A stretch of 40,011 nucleotides of DNA, from the NCBI GenBank assembly GCA_014730295.1, contig WJIN01000331.1, positions 1 through 40,011 of the forward strand, given 5' to 3'. Under the pieces are notes generated by a model. That model worked only from the letters and a program-made list of their open reading frames with translations, made no database searches and was not told where the DNA came from. Positions within the stretch are counted from its first letter, which is position 1. Each line of letters begins with the position of its first letter. Below are positions 27,186-35,453 of the stretch, piece by piece. The translations under genes and the position numbers were made by a program. This DNA comes from Promethearchaeota archaeon (lineage in GTDB: Archaea; Asgardarchaeota; Lokiarchaeia; Sigynarchaeales; SOKP01).

Positions 27186-27779
27186 ATGTCTTTAGAAGAA
27201 TATAAAAATAAAAGGAAATTCAATAAAACTCCAGAACCAAAAGGAGAGATAAAGAAGACAGACAAGAATATATTCGTTATTCAGAAACATGATGCTAGTA
27301 ATCTTCATTATGATTTTAGAATAGAGTTAGATGGAGTTTTAAAGTCTTGGGCAGTACCGAAGGGACCATCACTCAACCCCAGTCAAAGGAGATTAGCGGT
27401 GGAAACAGAAGATCATCCCATTGATTATGCCGAATTTGAAGGAATCATACCGGAAGATGAATATGGTGGGGGGTATGTAATAGTGTGGGATTTAGGCACT
27501 TTTGAAAATATCACAGAAAAAGATGCTGAGAAAGTCTCACTAAAGCAAGCTTATGAAAATGGCCACATTACTATACTTTTGAACGGAATACGTCTCAAAG
27601 GCGAGTTCGCACTAATCAAAACAAAACGTGAGGAACAATGGCTTCTAATTAAAAAAGGGGATTCTGAGGCAAATCGGGAAATAAATATTACAAAAAAATA
27701 TCAAGATTCGGTTCTTTCCAATAAAACTATAGATGACCTTAAAAAGACAAAAAAAGGAAATCTTGACAAATTTTTGTAG
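27186..27779 (+). CDS. Stand-alone LigD-type 3'-phosphoesterase
   Basis: Matches the PE domain of bacterial NHEJ ligase LigD, which removes 3' phosphates and ribonucleotides from DNA ends. All landmarks are present: FVIQKHDASNLHYDFRIE, SWAVPKGPS, RRLAVETEDHP, FEGIIPEDEYGGG and VWDLGTFE, covering the catalytic His/Asp/His set. Length 197 fits a domain-only protein, with no ligase or polymerase attached. Similar single-domain PE proteins are known from archaea. The basic N-terminal tail (YKNKRKFNKTPEP) is also typical. Probable role: cleaning 3' ends before ligation, with the zinc ribbon encoded just upstream. Confidence 0.93.
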   Translation: MSLEEYKNKRKFNKTPEPKGEIKKTDKNIFVIQKHDASNLHYDFRIELDGVLKSWAVPKGPSLNPSQRRLAVETEDHPIDYAEFEGIIPEDEYGGGYVIVWDLGTFENITEKDAEKVSLKQAYENGHITILLNGIRLKGEFALIKTKREEQWLLIKKGDSEANREINITKKYQDSVLSNKTIDDLKKTKKGNLDKFL

Positions 27780-27797
27780 GATACAATTGGGATTAAA

Positions 27798-29771
27798 TTA
27801 TTGATTTTTATTTATATGGATTTCACATTCTTCACTATCGCAAAAAATTTGTCCTCGGGCTTTTTCTTTGACTTTTTCCAAATATAAGGGCTTGAGATGG
27901 TCCGATAATCGTTTGTATTCTTCTTCCGAAATCTCTTCATAAGGAGCTTGTTCATAGCCGTGTTCTTTTAAAGGGAGAAAAGAAATCGCTTTAAGTTTAT
28001 CTTCATAACTCTGTAGTAAATATCTTAGGTCTTTTTTCTCTTCATCTTTAAAACTAACCGTTATAGATACTTGATTATCTGACCAATATTTTTGATATAA
28101 TGCAGCATTTTCTGCTTGTTCCCAAATAGATACATCTCCTTTCCCACGAGTAAAATATTCTTTTTTTACAGGAAATTCAATGATCATTGTGTTTTCAGAG
28201 TATTTGTCTTTTATTACCTTATAACCTGCTTCTTTTGCTAACTTAATTAATTCAGAACCCTCTTGTATCCTTATTCTGCGTATATAGTATTTTGAATGGG
28301 GGAAATGGATACCATGAGACACCCCGGGTAATATGCTTACTGTACCACTCGGTTTTACCGTAGTAATTTTAGTGGACTTGGGAACACATAGCCAGTCTGA
28401 ATATTTCTCATCAAGTTTTTTTAGATATTTATATCCTTTTTTACACCATTCAATCATTTTATGTTTTCCATGTCTTGAAAAAGCTTCTGTTATGCCTGTC
28501 TGAGAGATACCCATTCTACGATTTTTCAGCATTACTGCGTTAGTTACTTTTACTTGAGTATTTACAAGAGTCACGGTTTTAGCATAAATATACGCATATT
28601 TTAGAGTTTCTTTAAATTCTTCCCAATTTTGATGCCGTGAAGGATATGTTTCTGCTAAACAACAGAGTTCAAAAGATTCTAGAGTTTGTTCTCCACAAGG
28701 ATTCATACCCAATGCGTTTTTATCTTTATTATCTGGGGGATCTATCATTCGCGAATATTTTTGGGCATTTTCTAACCAAAATAGACCGGGTTCACCATTT
28801 TTTGCAATTTGCTCAGAAATAAAGGAATAATCCATACCTTTCTCAGCTATAATACTGTTATTACTTACCCATCTGTGGGATCTGAGTTTTTTTTGATTTT
28901 GTTTAGCCTTTATAAATTCCTTATCATCTGGTTTGCCTAATCCAATTTCCGCACTCCTTCTTACCCCTCCCGCGACAACACATTTTCCAATTAAATTCAT
29001 TATATCAAGAATATCCAATGAATTTATAGCATCTCCAATTCTTCCGTTTAAAATAATATCAATATCATTTAGCATATTCTTTAGTGGTTCTGGACCCGAC
29101 GCAGTTCCACCAAAACTCTTAAGCGGTTCTCCTTTAGGACGGATTTTTGAATAATCGAAATCTGGTTGTTTTTCTCCTAAAAAATATGCTTTTAATAACT
29201 TTTTAAGAGCTTTAACCCATCCTTCTCTACTATCGGGAATGGTGAATTTGAATTTCTCATTTTTAGGCTGTTTGATAAATAATTTCCCAGCACCTCTGGT
29301 ATCAAAACCCACCCCTACACCCACCATTAGCGAGTGCATGAGAAATTCAAAAGCTTGGGTATACTTAACTTCAATATCATTAGTTGAGACAAATCCGCAA
29401 TTATTTAATGCCATAGAACCGTGTTCTGCTATGAAATCCGTACCCATTATCCAAAATCCTCTTCCAGGAGGTGTGAATTTGAAATTCCATATTTTTTCAT
29501 ACATTCTTTGGGCGGATTTTATTGCTTTTTGCTCATTCCATGGTAATTTTAAATCTTGACAATGGTTTTTTTGAATTGAAAAGCATCCTTCGACTACTCG
29601 TTTCACAGTTTCCCAATACTCCTCCTTTCGGTCCTGTCCATGGATATGTCTCGCATAAGTTCGTTTATAGGTAAAATATCCCAGAGGGCCCCACTCTGGT
29701 TGCTTTCCTTTATAATTCTTAAGAAAATTTTCGTTTAGCTTGAAGCATTTAATATCTAAATTACCAATCAC
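27798..29771 (-). CDS. nrdJ: Class II (B12-dependent) ribonucleoside-triphosphate reductase, monomeric type
   Basis: Makes dNTPs with adenosylcobalamin. The 657 residues show RTPR motifs: TPPGRGFWIMG, NNCGFVST (Cys125), then NPCGEQ (Cys359 and Glu361, thiyl and acid), Cys370 exactly 11 residues further as in the Lactobacillus enzyme, and a C-terminal redox pair CDSEEC (644-649) with the same spacing as Cys731/Cys736 there. GGVRRSAEIGLG is also present. GTG at 29771 is the start; an in-frame stop lies 18 bases upstream, so the ATP-cone found in the other copy (1-558) is absent here. The gene stands alone in this direction, convergent with LigD-PE. Confidence 0.93.
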   Translation of the reverse strand: MIGNLDIKCFKLNENFLKNYKGKQPEWGPLGYFTYKRTYARHIHGQDRKEEYWETVKRVVEGCFSIQKNHCQDLKLPWNEQKAIKSAQRMYEKIWNFKFTPPGRGFWIMGTDFIAEHGSMALNNCGFVSTNDIEVKYTQAFEFLMHSLMVGVGVGFDTRGAGKLFIKQPKNEKFKFTIPDSREGWVKALKKLLKAYFLGEKQPDFDYSKIRPKGEPLKSFGGTASGPEPLKNMLNDIDIILNGRIGDAINSLDILDIMNLIGKCVVAGGVRRSAEIGLGKPDDKEFIKAKQNQKKLRSHRWVSNNSIIAEKGMDYSFISEQIAKNGEPGLFWLENAQKYSRMIDPPDNKDKNALGMNPCGEQTLESFELCCLAETYPSRHQNWEEFKETLKYAYIYAKTVTLVNTQVKVTNAVMLKNRRMGISQTGITEAFSRHGKHKMIEWCKKGYKYLKKLDEKYSDWLCVPKSTKITTVKPSGTVSILPGVSHGIHFPHSKYYIRRIRIQEGSELIKLAKEAGYKVIKDKYSENTMIIEFPVKKEYFTRGKGDVSIWEQAENAALYQKYWSDNQVSITVSFKDEEKKDLRYLLQSYEDKLKAISFLPLKEHGYEQAPYEEISEEEYKRLSDHLKPLYLEKVKEKARGQIFCDSEECEIHINKNQ

Positions 29772-30005
29772 TGAGATCTTTCCTAACTACTCTGATTGCT
29801 TTCTAAAAATGATAGGTAAAAAATCCATCTGATTAACTTAAAGGTTATGATTATAGTGTATTGATTTTAGTGAAATTTTTCAATTTCCCTCCTTTATAGT
29901 TAAAGCAGGCTATTGGTTCAGTTCATATAATAATTAAGAGATTTTGTGTTTATTCTAATAAATTTAATGATAAATTTTTAAAATTCTTTAATCATTTTGG
30001 AAAGT

Positions 30006-31454
30006 ATGAACGTGAAGAAAATTGATGAAAACATCTACGAAATACCAGCTCATAAAATTGGAAACTTCGAGATGAAAGTACCAGTTAAAATTTACGCTAA
30101 CAATTATATACTTGACAAAATCAAGCAAGATAGAACGCTAGATCAAATAAGTAATGTTGCTACCTTGAAAGGAATCAGAAAGCACGCTATTGCTCTTTCC
30201 GATGCTCATCAAGGATATGGATTTTGTATCGGAGGGGTTGCGGGAACTGATGCGGAATCCGGAATGGTAAGCCCTGGAGGTGTCGGATATGATATCAACT
30301 GTGGGGTTAGGCTCTTAAGAACCAATTTGTATGAAAATGATGTAAGAGATGTTATTGACGATTTATTAGAGAGAATATATAGAAATATCCCAAGTGGTCT
30401 CGGTTCGGAAGGAAAAATTAATATTTCTTATTCAGATCTAGATAACTTGGCTGATAACGGTCTTAAATGGGCATTAGAAAACGGATATGCGACAAAACAA
30501 GATTTAGAACATGTTGAGGAGAATGGATGTTTAGATAGCGCAAATTCCGATTTGGTGTCAAAAAAGGCAAAACAAAGAGGTATTGACCAAGTAGGTTCAC
30601 TCGGTAGCGGTAACCATTTCTTAGAAATCCAGAGGGTTGACAAGATATTTAATAGGGAAATAGCAAAAAAGGTCGGTATATTAGAGGAAGGACAAGTTAC
30701 GGTGATGGTGCATACAGGAAGCAGAGCATTTGGACATCAAGTTTGCACCGATTCGCTAAGGATGGTTGAAAAAGCAATGAAAAAGTATGGAATTGAAGTT
30801 CCAGATAGGGAATTAGCCTGTGTTCCCGCAGATACCAATGAGGCGCAAAATTACTTGAGTCAAATGGCTTGTGCGGCTAATTTTGGTTTCTGCAATAGAC
30901 AATTGATTACTCATTGGCTTAGAGAATCATTTGAGCAATTTTTCAAGAAAGATATCGATGATTTAGATTTAAACCTCATCTATGGGGTGTGTCATAATAT
31001 CTTAAAGATTGAAGAGCACGAGGTAAATGGCTCTAAAATGAAACTCAATATACATCGAAAAGGTGCAACAAGAGCTTTCCCTGCGGGACATCCTGAAATT
31101 CCACAAGACTACAGAGATATCGGACAACCCGCATTAATACCGGGAACTATGGGTTCAGCTTCATATTTGTGTGTTGGTAAAGAAAAAGGAATGGATTTAT
31201 CATTTGGTTCAACTGCTCACGGTGCTGGGAGGGTAATGTCTCGGAGGAGCGCAGATAGAAAATGGCCTGCTCGTAATGTTTTAGATGACTTGTCAAGTCG
31301 TGGAATTCATATAAAAGCCGCGAATATGAGAGTGGTCGCTGAAGAAGCTCCTGGAGCCTATAAAGATGTGGATCAAGTAGTACAAGTAAGTCATGATTTA
31401 GGGATAGTAGAAAAAATTGCTCGATTCAAACCTATTGGGGTTGTTAAGGGATAA
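30006..31454 (+). CDS. rtcB: tRNA-splicing RNA ligase RtcB
   Basis: Joins 2',3'-cyclic phosphate and 5'-OH RNA ends with GTP and Mn2+, for tRNA splicing and RNA repair. Motifs: SDAHQGYGFCIGGVAGTD, GGVGYDINCGVR (metal Cys), GSLGSGNHFLEIQ, MVHTGSRAFGHQ, VCHNIL, HRKGATRAFP and STAHGAGRVMSR, where the His is guanylylated. Length 482 is normal, and there is no intein. I take the ATG at 30006 (MNVKKIDENIYEIP) over the in-frame TTG at 29997 because it matches the usual start of the family. Confidence 0.97.
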   Translation: MNVKKIDENIYEIPAHKIGNFEMKVPVKIYANNYILDKIKQDRTLDQISNVATLKGIRKHAIALSDAHQGYGFCIGGVAGTDAESGMVSPGGVGYDINCGVRLLRTNLYENDVRDVIDDLLERIYRNIPSGLGSEGKINISYSDLDNLADNGLKWALENGYATKQDLEHVEENGCLDSANSDLVSKKAKQRGIDQVGSLGSGNHFLEIQRVDKIFNREIAKKVGILEEGQVTVMVHTGSRAFGHQVCTDSLRMVEKAMKKYGIEVPDRELACVPADTNEAQNYLSQMACAANFGFCNRQLITHWLRESFEQFFKKDIDDLDLNLIYGVCHNILKIEEHEVNGSKMKLNIHRKGATRAFPAGHPEIPQDYRDIGQPALIPGTMGSASYLCVGKEKGMDLSFGSTAHGAGRVMSRRSADRKWPARNVLDDLSSRGIHIKAANMRVVAEEAPGAYKDVDQVVQVSHDLGIVEKIARFKPIGVVKG

Positions 31455-31459
31455 TTATT

Positions 31460-31894
31460 CTATAATTCCAACGAATTAAGCATTTCTTTTCTTTTTATAT
31501 CTTTTTCTAACACATTTTTAATGATTTTTCTGAAATTCGCATCTGAACGAATAGGATTTTGCTTTACATAAATCTGTTTCATATATTTTTTAATATACTG
31601 AAACTTTATTTCTAATAGGATTTCAGTTGTCTCATATGATTTTGTTTTTTTAGAACACTTAGCTACGATGAAATTTTCGGTAAAATCATCTTTTATGAAA
31701 TAAAAGCAGTTTTTTTTGACCTTCAAGCTATTTATACCATTCTCACCCGTTTTTAGATCAAAATTTTTTAACGCTGAAAAGAGATTTGCTAACATGGAAT
31801 AATTTAATTCCCTATTCTTTTCTTTGGACAAATTATAGGAAAAAATCGAAGTTCCTCTTTTATTGATTATATAGATGCCCTCTATACCTTTCAT
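31460..31894 (-). CDS. Longin-like small protein (Asgard-type hypothetical)
   Basis: About 144 residues. The N-terminal half reads IEGIYIINKRGTSIFSYNL, then a helix LLANLFSALKNF, and strands with FYFIKDDFTENFIVAKC, the alternation seen in longin/roadblock-like profilin folds; the C-terminus is helical and basic. Asgard archaea have many such proteins linked to small GTPases. No GTPase lies in this window. Assignment is fold-pattern inference only. ATG 31894 is preferred over TTG 31900. It converges on rtcB with 5 bases between the stops. Confidence 0.55.
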   Translation of the reverse strand: MKGIEGIYIINKRGTSIFSYNLSKEKNRELNYSMLANLFSALKNFDLKTGENGINSLKVKKNCFYFIKDDFTENFIVAKCSKKTKSYETTEILLEIKFQYIKKYMKQIYVKQNPIRSDANFRKIIKNVLEKDIKRKEMLNSLEL

Positions 31895-31991
31895 TAACAA
31901 CTCTCTTAAATAGTTTTCCTTTTTGTATTTATATATTTCCCCAAATTAATCTAGTGCAAATCGATCATTTAAATCTTGCATTTATACTTTT

Positions 31992-33143
31992 TTATTCACT
32001 CTCTAAAACTTTTTTGTAGATTAAATAAAAAAGTAGACCGATGATAAATCCGATGGTGATATTGAGAAAAAAACATATTAAAGCTGAGACAATAATCAGC
32101 GGGATGGTTTTCCAATCTTCTATCTTTTTTAAGGCTACTTTTCCTAACGTAAATGAGGTAAAAATTAGCATAGCGCCTAAAATTCCTTCAGGAAAATAAA
32201 TAAAAACGGTAAACAATAAATCAGAAAAAAAGAGTCCCAACACTAATTCGATAGTGCCTTCGAAAATCATTGACCCGCCCGTTCTCGCGCCGAAAGCATA
32301 TTGTGCTGCTAATCCACCAGACCCATGACATAGAGGCATTCCTCCGAAGAAAGGACTTATCAGATTAATAACTCCCATATTGGAGGCTAAATTATTAGAA
32401 TTAATATCACTTTTCGCTTCCGGAAATAATTCTTTAACTAATGCAATCGTAGCAATCATTACATTGGTTAACGTGAGTATTAATTGACCGATCCCGGCTA
32501 CTAAAAATCCAATAATAATGTTTTCAATCGTTGGTAAATGAAATGGGAAGTAAGGGATATTAAAGGCTAAAACATCTATGGTGAGGATACCCGAGAAAAT
32601 CATTATGCATACCCCTAGTATTACTAGAAATATTGCTGTTGGGACTTTCTCCCAGCGAATAAATAGAATTATAATGATTAGAGCGATTGACCCTATGATG
32701 TAATCATTTATAAATAATATTACAGCAGACCAGCCTAAAATAAATGATAATCCAAGTTGAATTCCTCGCACAGATAGTTTTGGAACTTTTTTAGTAATTT
32801 TATCGAGAATCTTAGTGGCTCCAAGAATGAACCAAACAATTCCCGTGGAAAAGCCCGTCGAGATGACTTTGTTTGGAGTCCATTTTTGAGAAAGTGCGAT
32901 CGTACCAATCGTTTTTTGTGGTTGGACGGGTAATGGGAGATTATATCGTATCCCTAATATGATATTTGTTAAACCTAAACATAAGAAAATACCCGCGGGG
33001 TTTAACTTAACTAACGAAACATAACCGATCAAGAAGGGAACCAAAGTCCCCCAATCTCCAAATGCCCCACTAAGCTCGTTTAATGTAAACTTTCTCGCTG
33101 CTTTTTCTTTGAAATTTTCGATTTCAGAAATATATCTCACCAT
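31992..33143 (-). CDS. MOT1-type molybdate/sulfate transporter
   Basis: A 383-residue protein with about ten to eleven membrane spans. The start of the membrane domain, ELSGAFGDWGTLVPFLIGY, the PVQPQKTIG block and the second-half PLCHGSGGLAAQYAFGARTG signature are those of the MOT1 family, which takes up molybdate (plants, algae) or possibly sulfate. In an anaerobe this could feed molybdenum or tungsten enzymes. Alone between the longin-like gene and the histidine kinase; transcription as a single gene seems likely. Confidence 0.87.
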   Translation of the reverse strand: MVRYISEIENFKEKAARKFTLNELSGAFGDWGTLVPFLIGYVSLVKLNPAGIFLCLGLTNIILGIRYNLPLPVQPQKTIGTIALSQKWTPNKVISTGFSTGIVWFILGATKILDKITKKVPKLSVRGIQLGLSFILGWSAVILFINDYIIGSIALIIIILFIRWEKVPTAIFLVILGVCIMIFSGILTIDVLAFNIPYFPFHLPTIENIIIGFLVAGIGQLILTLTNVMIATIALVKELFPEAKSDINSNNLASNMGVINLISPFFGGMPLCHGSGGLAAQYAFGARTGGSMIFEGTIELVLGLFFSDLLFTVFIYFPEGILGAMLIFTSFTLGKVALKKIEDWKTIPLIIVSALICFFLNITIGFIIGLLFYLIYKKVLESE

Positions 33144-33221
33144 GATAGATTAAGCTTAAGAGTATTAAGCTTTATTTATGTCAAAGAATTATAATTATAA
33201 TATAGAGCTTTAGATTATTTT

Positions 33222-34352
33222 TTATTTATGGCTATCCATATGCTTATCCCAAATTAGTTCAAATAGAGCACCTTTATCGTTTTTATTATAGATAATTTTC
33301 CCTCCATATCTATCCATTATTTTTTCAATGATAGTAAGACCTTTTAATTTTCTATTTTGATTGGGGTTTTGGAAATGTGAATCTATAATGCGTTGGGGTA
33401 ATCCAGGACCATAATCTTGAATCCTAATCTTTGCGGAATTATCATCTTCGCTAAGGGAAATATCTATCTTTTCGGTATCGGTATGCTTAAACGCGTTCCT
33501 AATTAATTCTTTAAGAAGCAGATCCAAATAATCGTCAGCCAAAACAGTACAAGTGCCTTCAATTTCAATTGGTTGAGTGTATTCCTTTTTAATCTGTTGA
33601 ATGATGTTTCTTGGATTTATTTCTCTCAAAGAGCGTTCTCTTGTGAAAAGTTCTTTTAATTCTTCAATATGCTCAATAGAATCTAAAATGCTCTGAATAT
33701 GCGGCATTAGAGTTTCAATTATCTCGTTAGGTAACTGTGAAGTTTCTTGCTTCATTTGTAGAAAACCATAAATAAACGTGAGATTGTTGGCAATCTCGTG
33801 CCGAACGGTACTAGTCAATAGTTTAAGGTTATCTCGTTGTTCTTTGATTTTTTCTTGAGCTCTTCTTAACGTCTCATTATTAAATATGAGTTCAAGATGA
33901 GCATCCACAGCTACTTTCATCTCCTTCATTAGATTCTTCTTCTTCTCTGAAAAATGTCTCTCTTTCTTGTCAAGCACACAAATTGTTCCGAATACATCGC
34001 CAGTTGGCCATTCCAAAGGAAATCCTAAATAGGAGACTAATTCATTTTCTTCTAATCCCGGTTTGTTTTTATGAATTGGGTCTTTATAGGCGTTAGGAAC
34101 TTCATGTATTTTCTTTTTCTTTATAGTAATTTCGCAATACTTATCAAAAATAGTCTCTCTATAATTCTTAGGTATTGGGTTTCCCTCGTTTTCGCTTGTT
34201 ATAATTGCCTCAAGATATGGATGTTCATATTTCATGATGATTGCCGTGGGTACTCCCATTAATTGAGCTAAAGCATTGACTAATCTTTGCCATTTATTTA
34301 TTATTGATTGCGGCACATCAAGTTCACTAACTAACATTTGAGTATTCCCCAT
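33222..34352 (-). CDS. GAF-domain sensor histidine kinase
   Basis: A cytosolic signal kinase with no membrane span. Residues ~15-155 form a GAF sensor domain (VSYLGFPLEW, GTICVLDKK), ~155-180 a coiled coil, then the phospho-accepting His185 in STVRHEIANNL. The ATPase domain has the N-box KELIRNAFKH, G-box IQDYGPGLP and a late GLTIIEKIMDRYGG. No response regulator is next to it, so its partner is elsewhere; orphan kinases of this kind are common in archaea. The signal bound by the GAF domain is unknown. Confidence 0.9.
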   Translation of the reverse strand: MGNTQMLVSELDVPQSIINKWQRLVNALAQLMGVPTAIIMKYEHPYLEAIITSENEGNPIPKNYRETIFDKYCEITIKKKKIHEVPNAYKDPIHKNKPGLEENELVSYLGFPLEWPTGDVFGTICVLDKKERHFSEKKKNLMKEMKVAVDAHLELIFNNETLRRAQEKIKEQRDNLKLLTSTVRHEIANNLTFIYGFLQMKQETSQLPNEIIETLMPHIQSILDSIEHIEELKELFTRERSLREINPRNIIQQIKKEYTQPIEIEGTCTVLADDYLDLLLKELIRNAFKHTDTEKIDISLSEDDNSAKIRIQDYGPGLPQRIIDSHFQNPNQNRKLKGLTIIEKIMDRYGGKIIYNKNDKGALFELIWDKHMDSHK

Positions 34353-34490
34353 ACTAGATTAATTATACTAATTCTTTTTAAATTCTGTTCTTAATGGATT
34401 TAATAACATATACTAATATAATGAGATATATGTTATATTCAGAAAATTAGAGGTAAACAAAATTGTGAATCTATTATTAAATTCCAGAAT

Positions 34491-35432
34491 TTAGGTCAAA
34501 ATAGGTTGAGTTAATTCTATTTTAACAGAATGTTCTTTTTTGAGATCATCGACAACGCGTTTTATTGACTTAATATCATTTGAATCTAACTTAATTTCAT
34601 ACTGCTTTCCAAGCATTTGATATTTTTGTTCTCCAAAACGATGATAAGGTATAAACTCAAAATTCTTAAAACCCATTCCAATTAGCTCTGTTATATGATC
34701 TTCAAGTTCCTCTTGAAGATTTATAAAATTATAACCCTTTATTATAGGAATTCTGATGTTTACTTCAATGTTTTTATTTAGACATTCTTTAAGGTTTGCT
34801 AATATTAGTTTATTGGAAACTCCCGTTAATTTTTTATGTCTCTGATCATTCAAACTTTTTATATCAAACAATACCATATCAACCAATTCTAAAATTTCAG
34901 AAAATTTTTTTGTTGATGCATATCCGCTTGTATCCACGCACACATGAAGACCGCATTTTTTAAGTCTCTTAATTAAATTCTCTAAAAATGAAATTTGGAA
35001 TAAAGGCTCACCTCCAGAGATTGTAACCCCCCCATTGGAAGATATATAAAAGTCCTTATCTTTTAATGCCTCATTAATTAATTCCTCAGCAGATATTGAC
35101 TTTCCACAGATTTCTAATGAGTTGGTTTGACAAACTTCTGTACATTTTCCACAGAGATCGCAATCATTTCGATTAATTATGATTTGTTTATTATCTAAAT
35201 AGATAGCATTATTATGACAAGAATCTATGCAATTTCCGCAAAATATGCAACTATATGATTTATAAAGAAGTTCTCTAAATTGATTTATCCCTTCGGGATT
35301 ATGGCACCACATACATCTTAATGGGCATCCCTTAAAAAATATCGTTGTTCTAATACCTGGTCCATCGTGTAAGGAAAATCTTTGAATATTAAATATAATT
35401 CCTTTCTTATTATCCTTCACTTTATCTGACAT
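34491..35432 (-). CDS. Glycyl radical enzyme activating enzyme (radical SAM)
   Basis: Uses S-adenosylmethionine and a [4Fe-4S] cluster to put the glycyl radical on the enzyme encoded just upstream. The N-terminus has GPGIRTTIFFKGCPLRCMWC, containing the CxxxCxxC cluster motif, followed by two ferredoxin-type clusters (CIFCGNCIDSC and CDLCGKCTEVC) inserted before the barrel. This insertion is typical of activases of the non-PFL glycyl radical enzymes (glycerol dehydratase, HPAD, benzylsuccinate synthase types). SNGGVTISGGEP and DTSGYA follow. Length 313. It starts 21 bases after the enzyme's stop, so they form an operon. Confidence 0.95.
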   Translation of the reverse strand: MSDKVKDNKKGIIFNIQRFSLHDGPGIRTTIFFKGCPLRCMWCHNPEGINQFRELLYKSYSCIFCGNCIDSCHNNAIYLDNKQIIINRNDCDLCGKCTEVCQTNSLEICGKSISAEELINEALKDKDFYISSNGGVTISGGEPLFQISFLENLIKRLKKCGLHVCVDTSGYASTKKFSEILELVDMVLFDIKSLNDQRHKKLTGVSNKLILANLKECLNKNIEVNIRIPIIKGYNFINLQEELEDHITELIGMGFKNFEFIPYHRFGEQKYQMLGKQYEIKLDSNDIKSIKRVVDDLKKEHSVKIELTQPILT

Positions 35433-35453
35433 AACTTTGAAAACTATCCATAA

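Noticed and set aside
30006..31454. Possible intein in RtcB
   Set aside because: Length and motif spacing are those of an uninterrupted RtcB.
33054..33064. Third possible CTTTCTCGC tail of the solo transposon end
   Set aside because: It lies inside the MOT1 coding sequence without the hairpin or the rest of the 30-base element, so chance is the best explanation.
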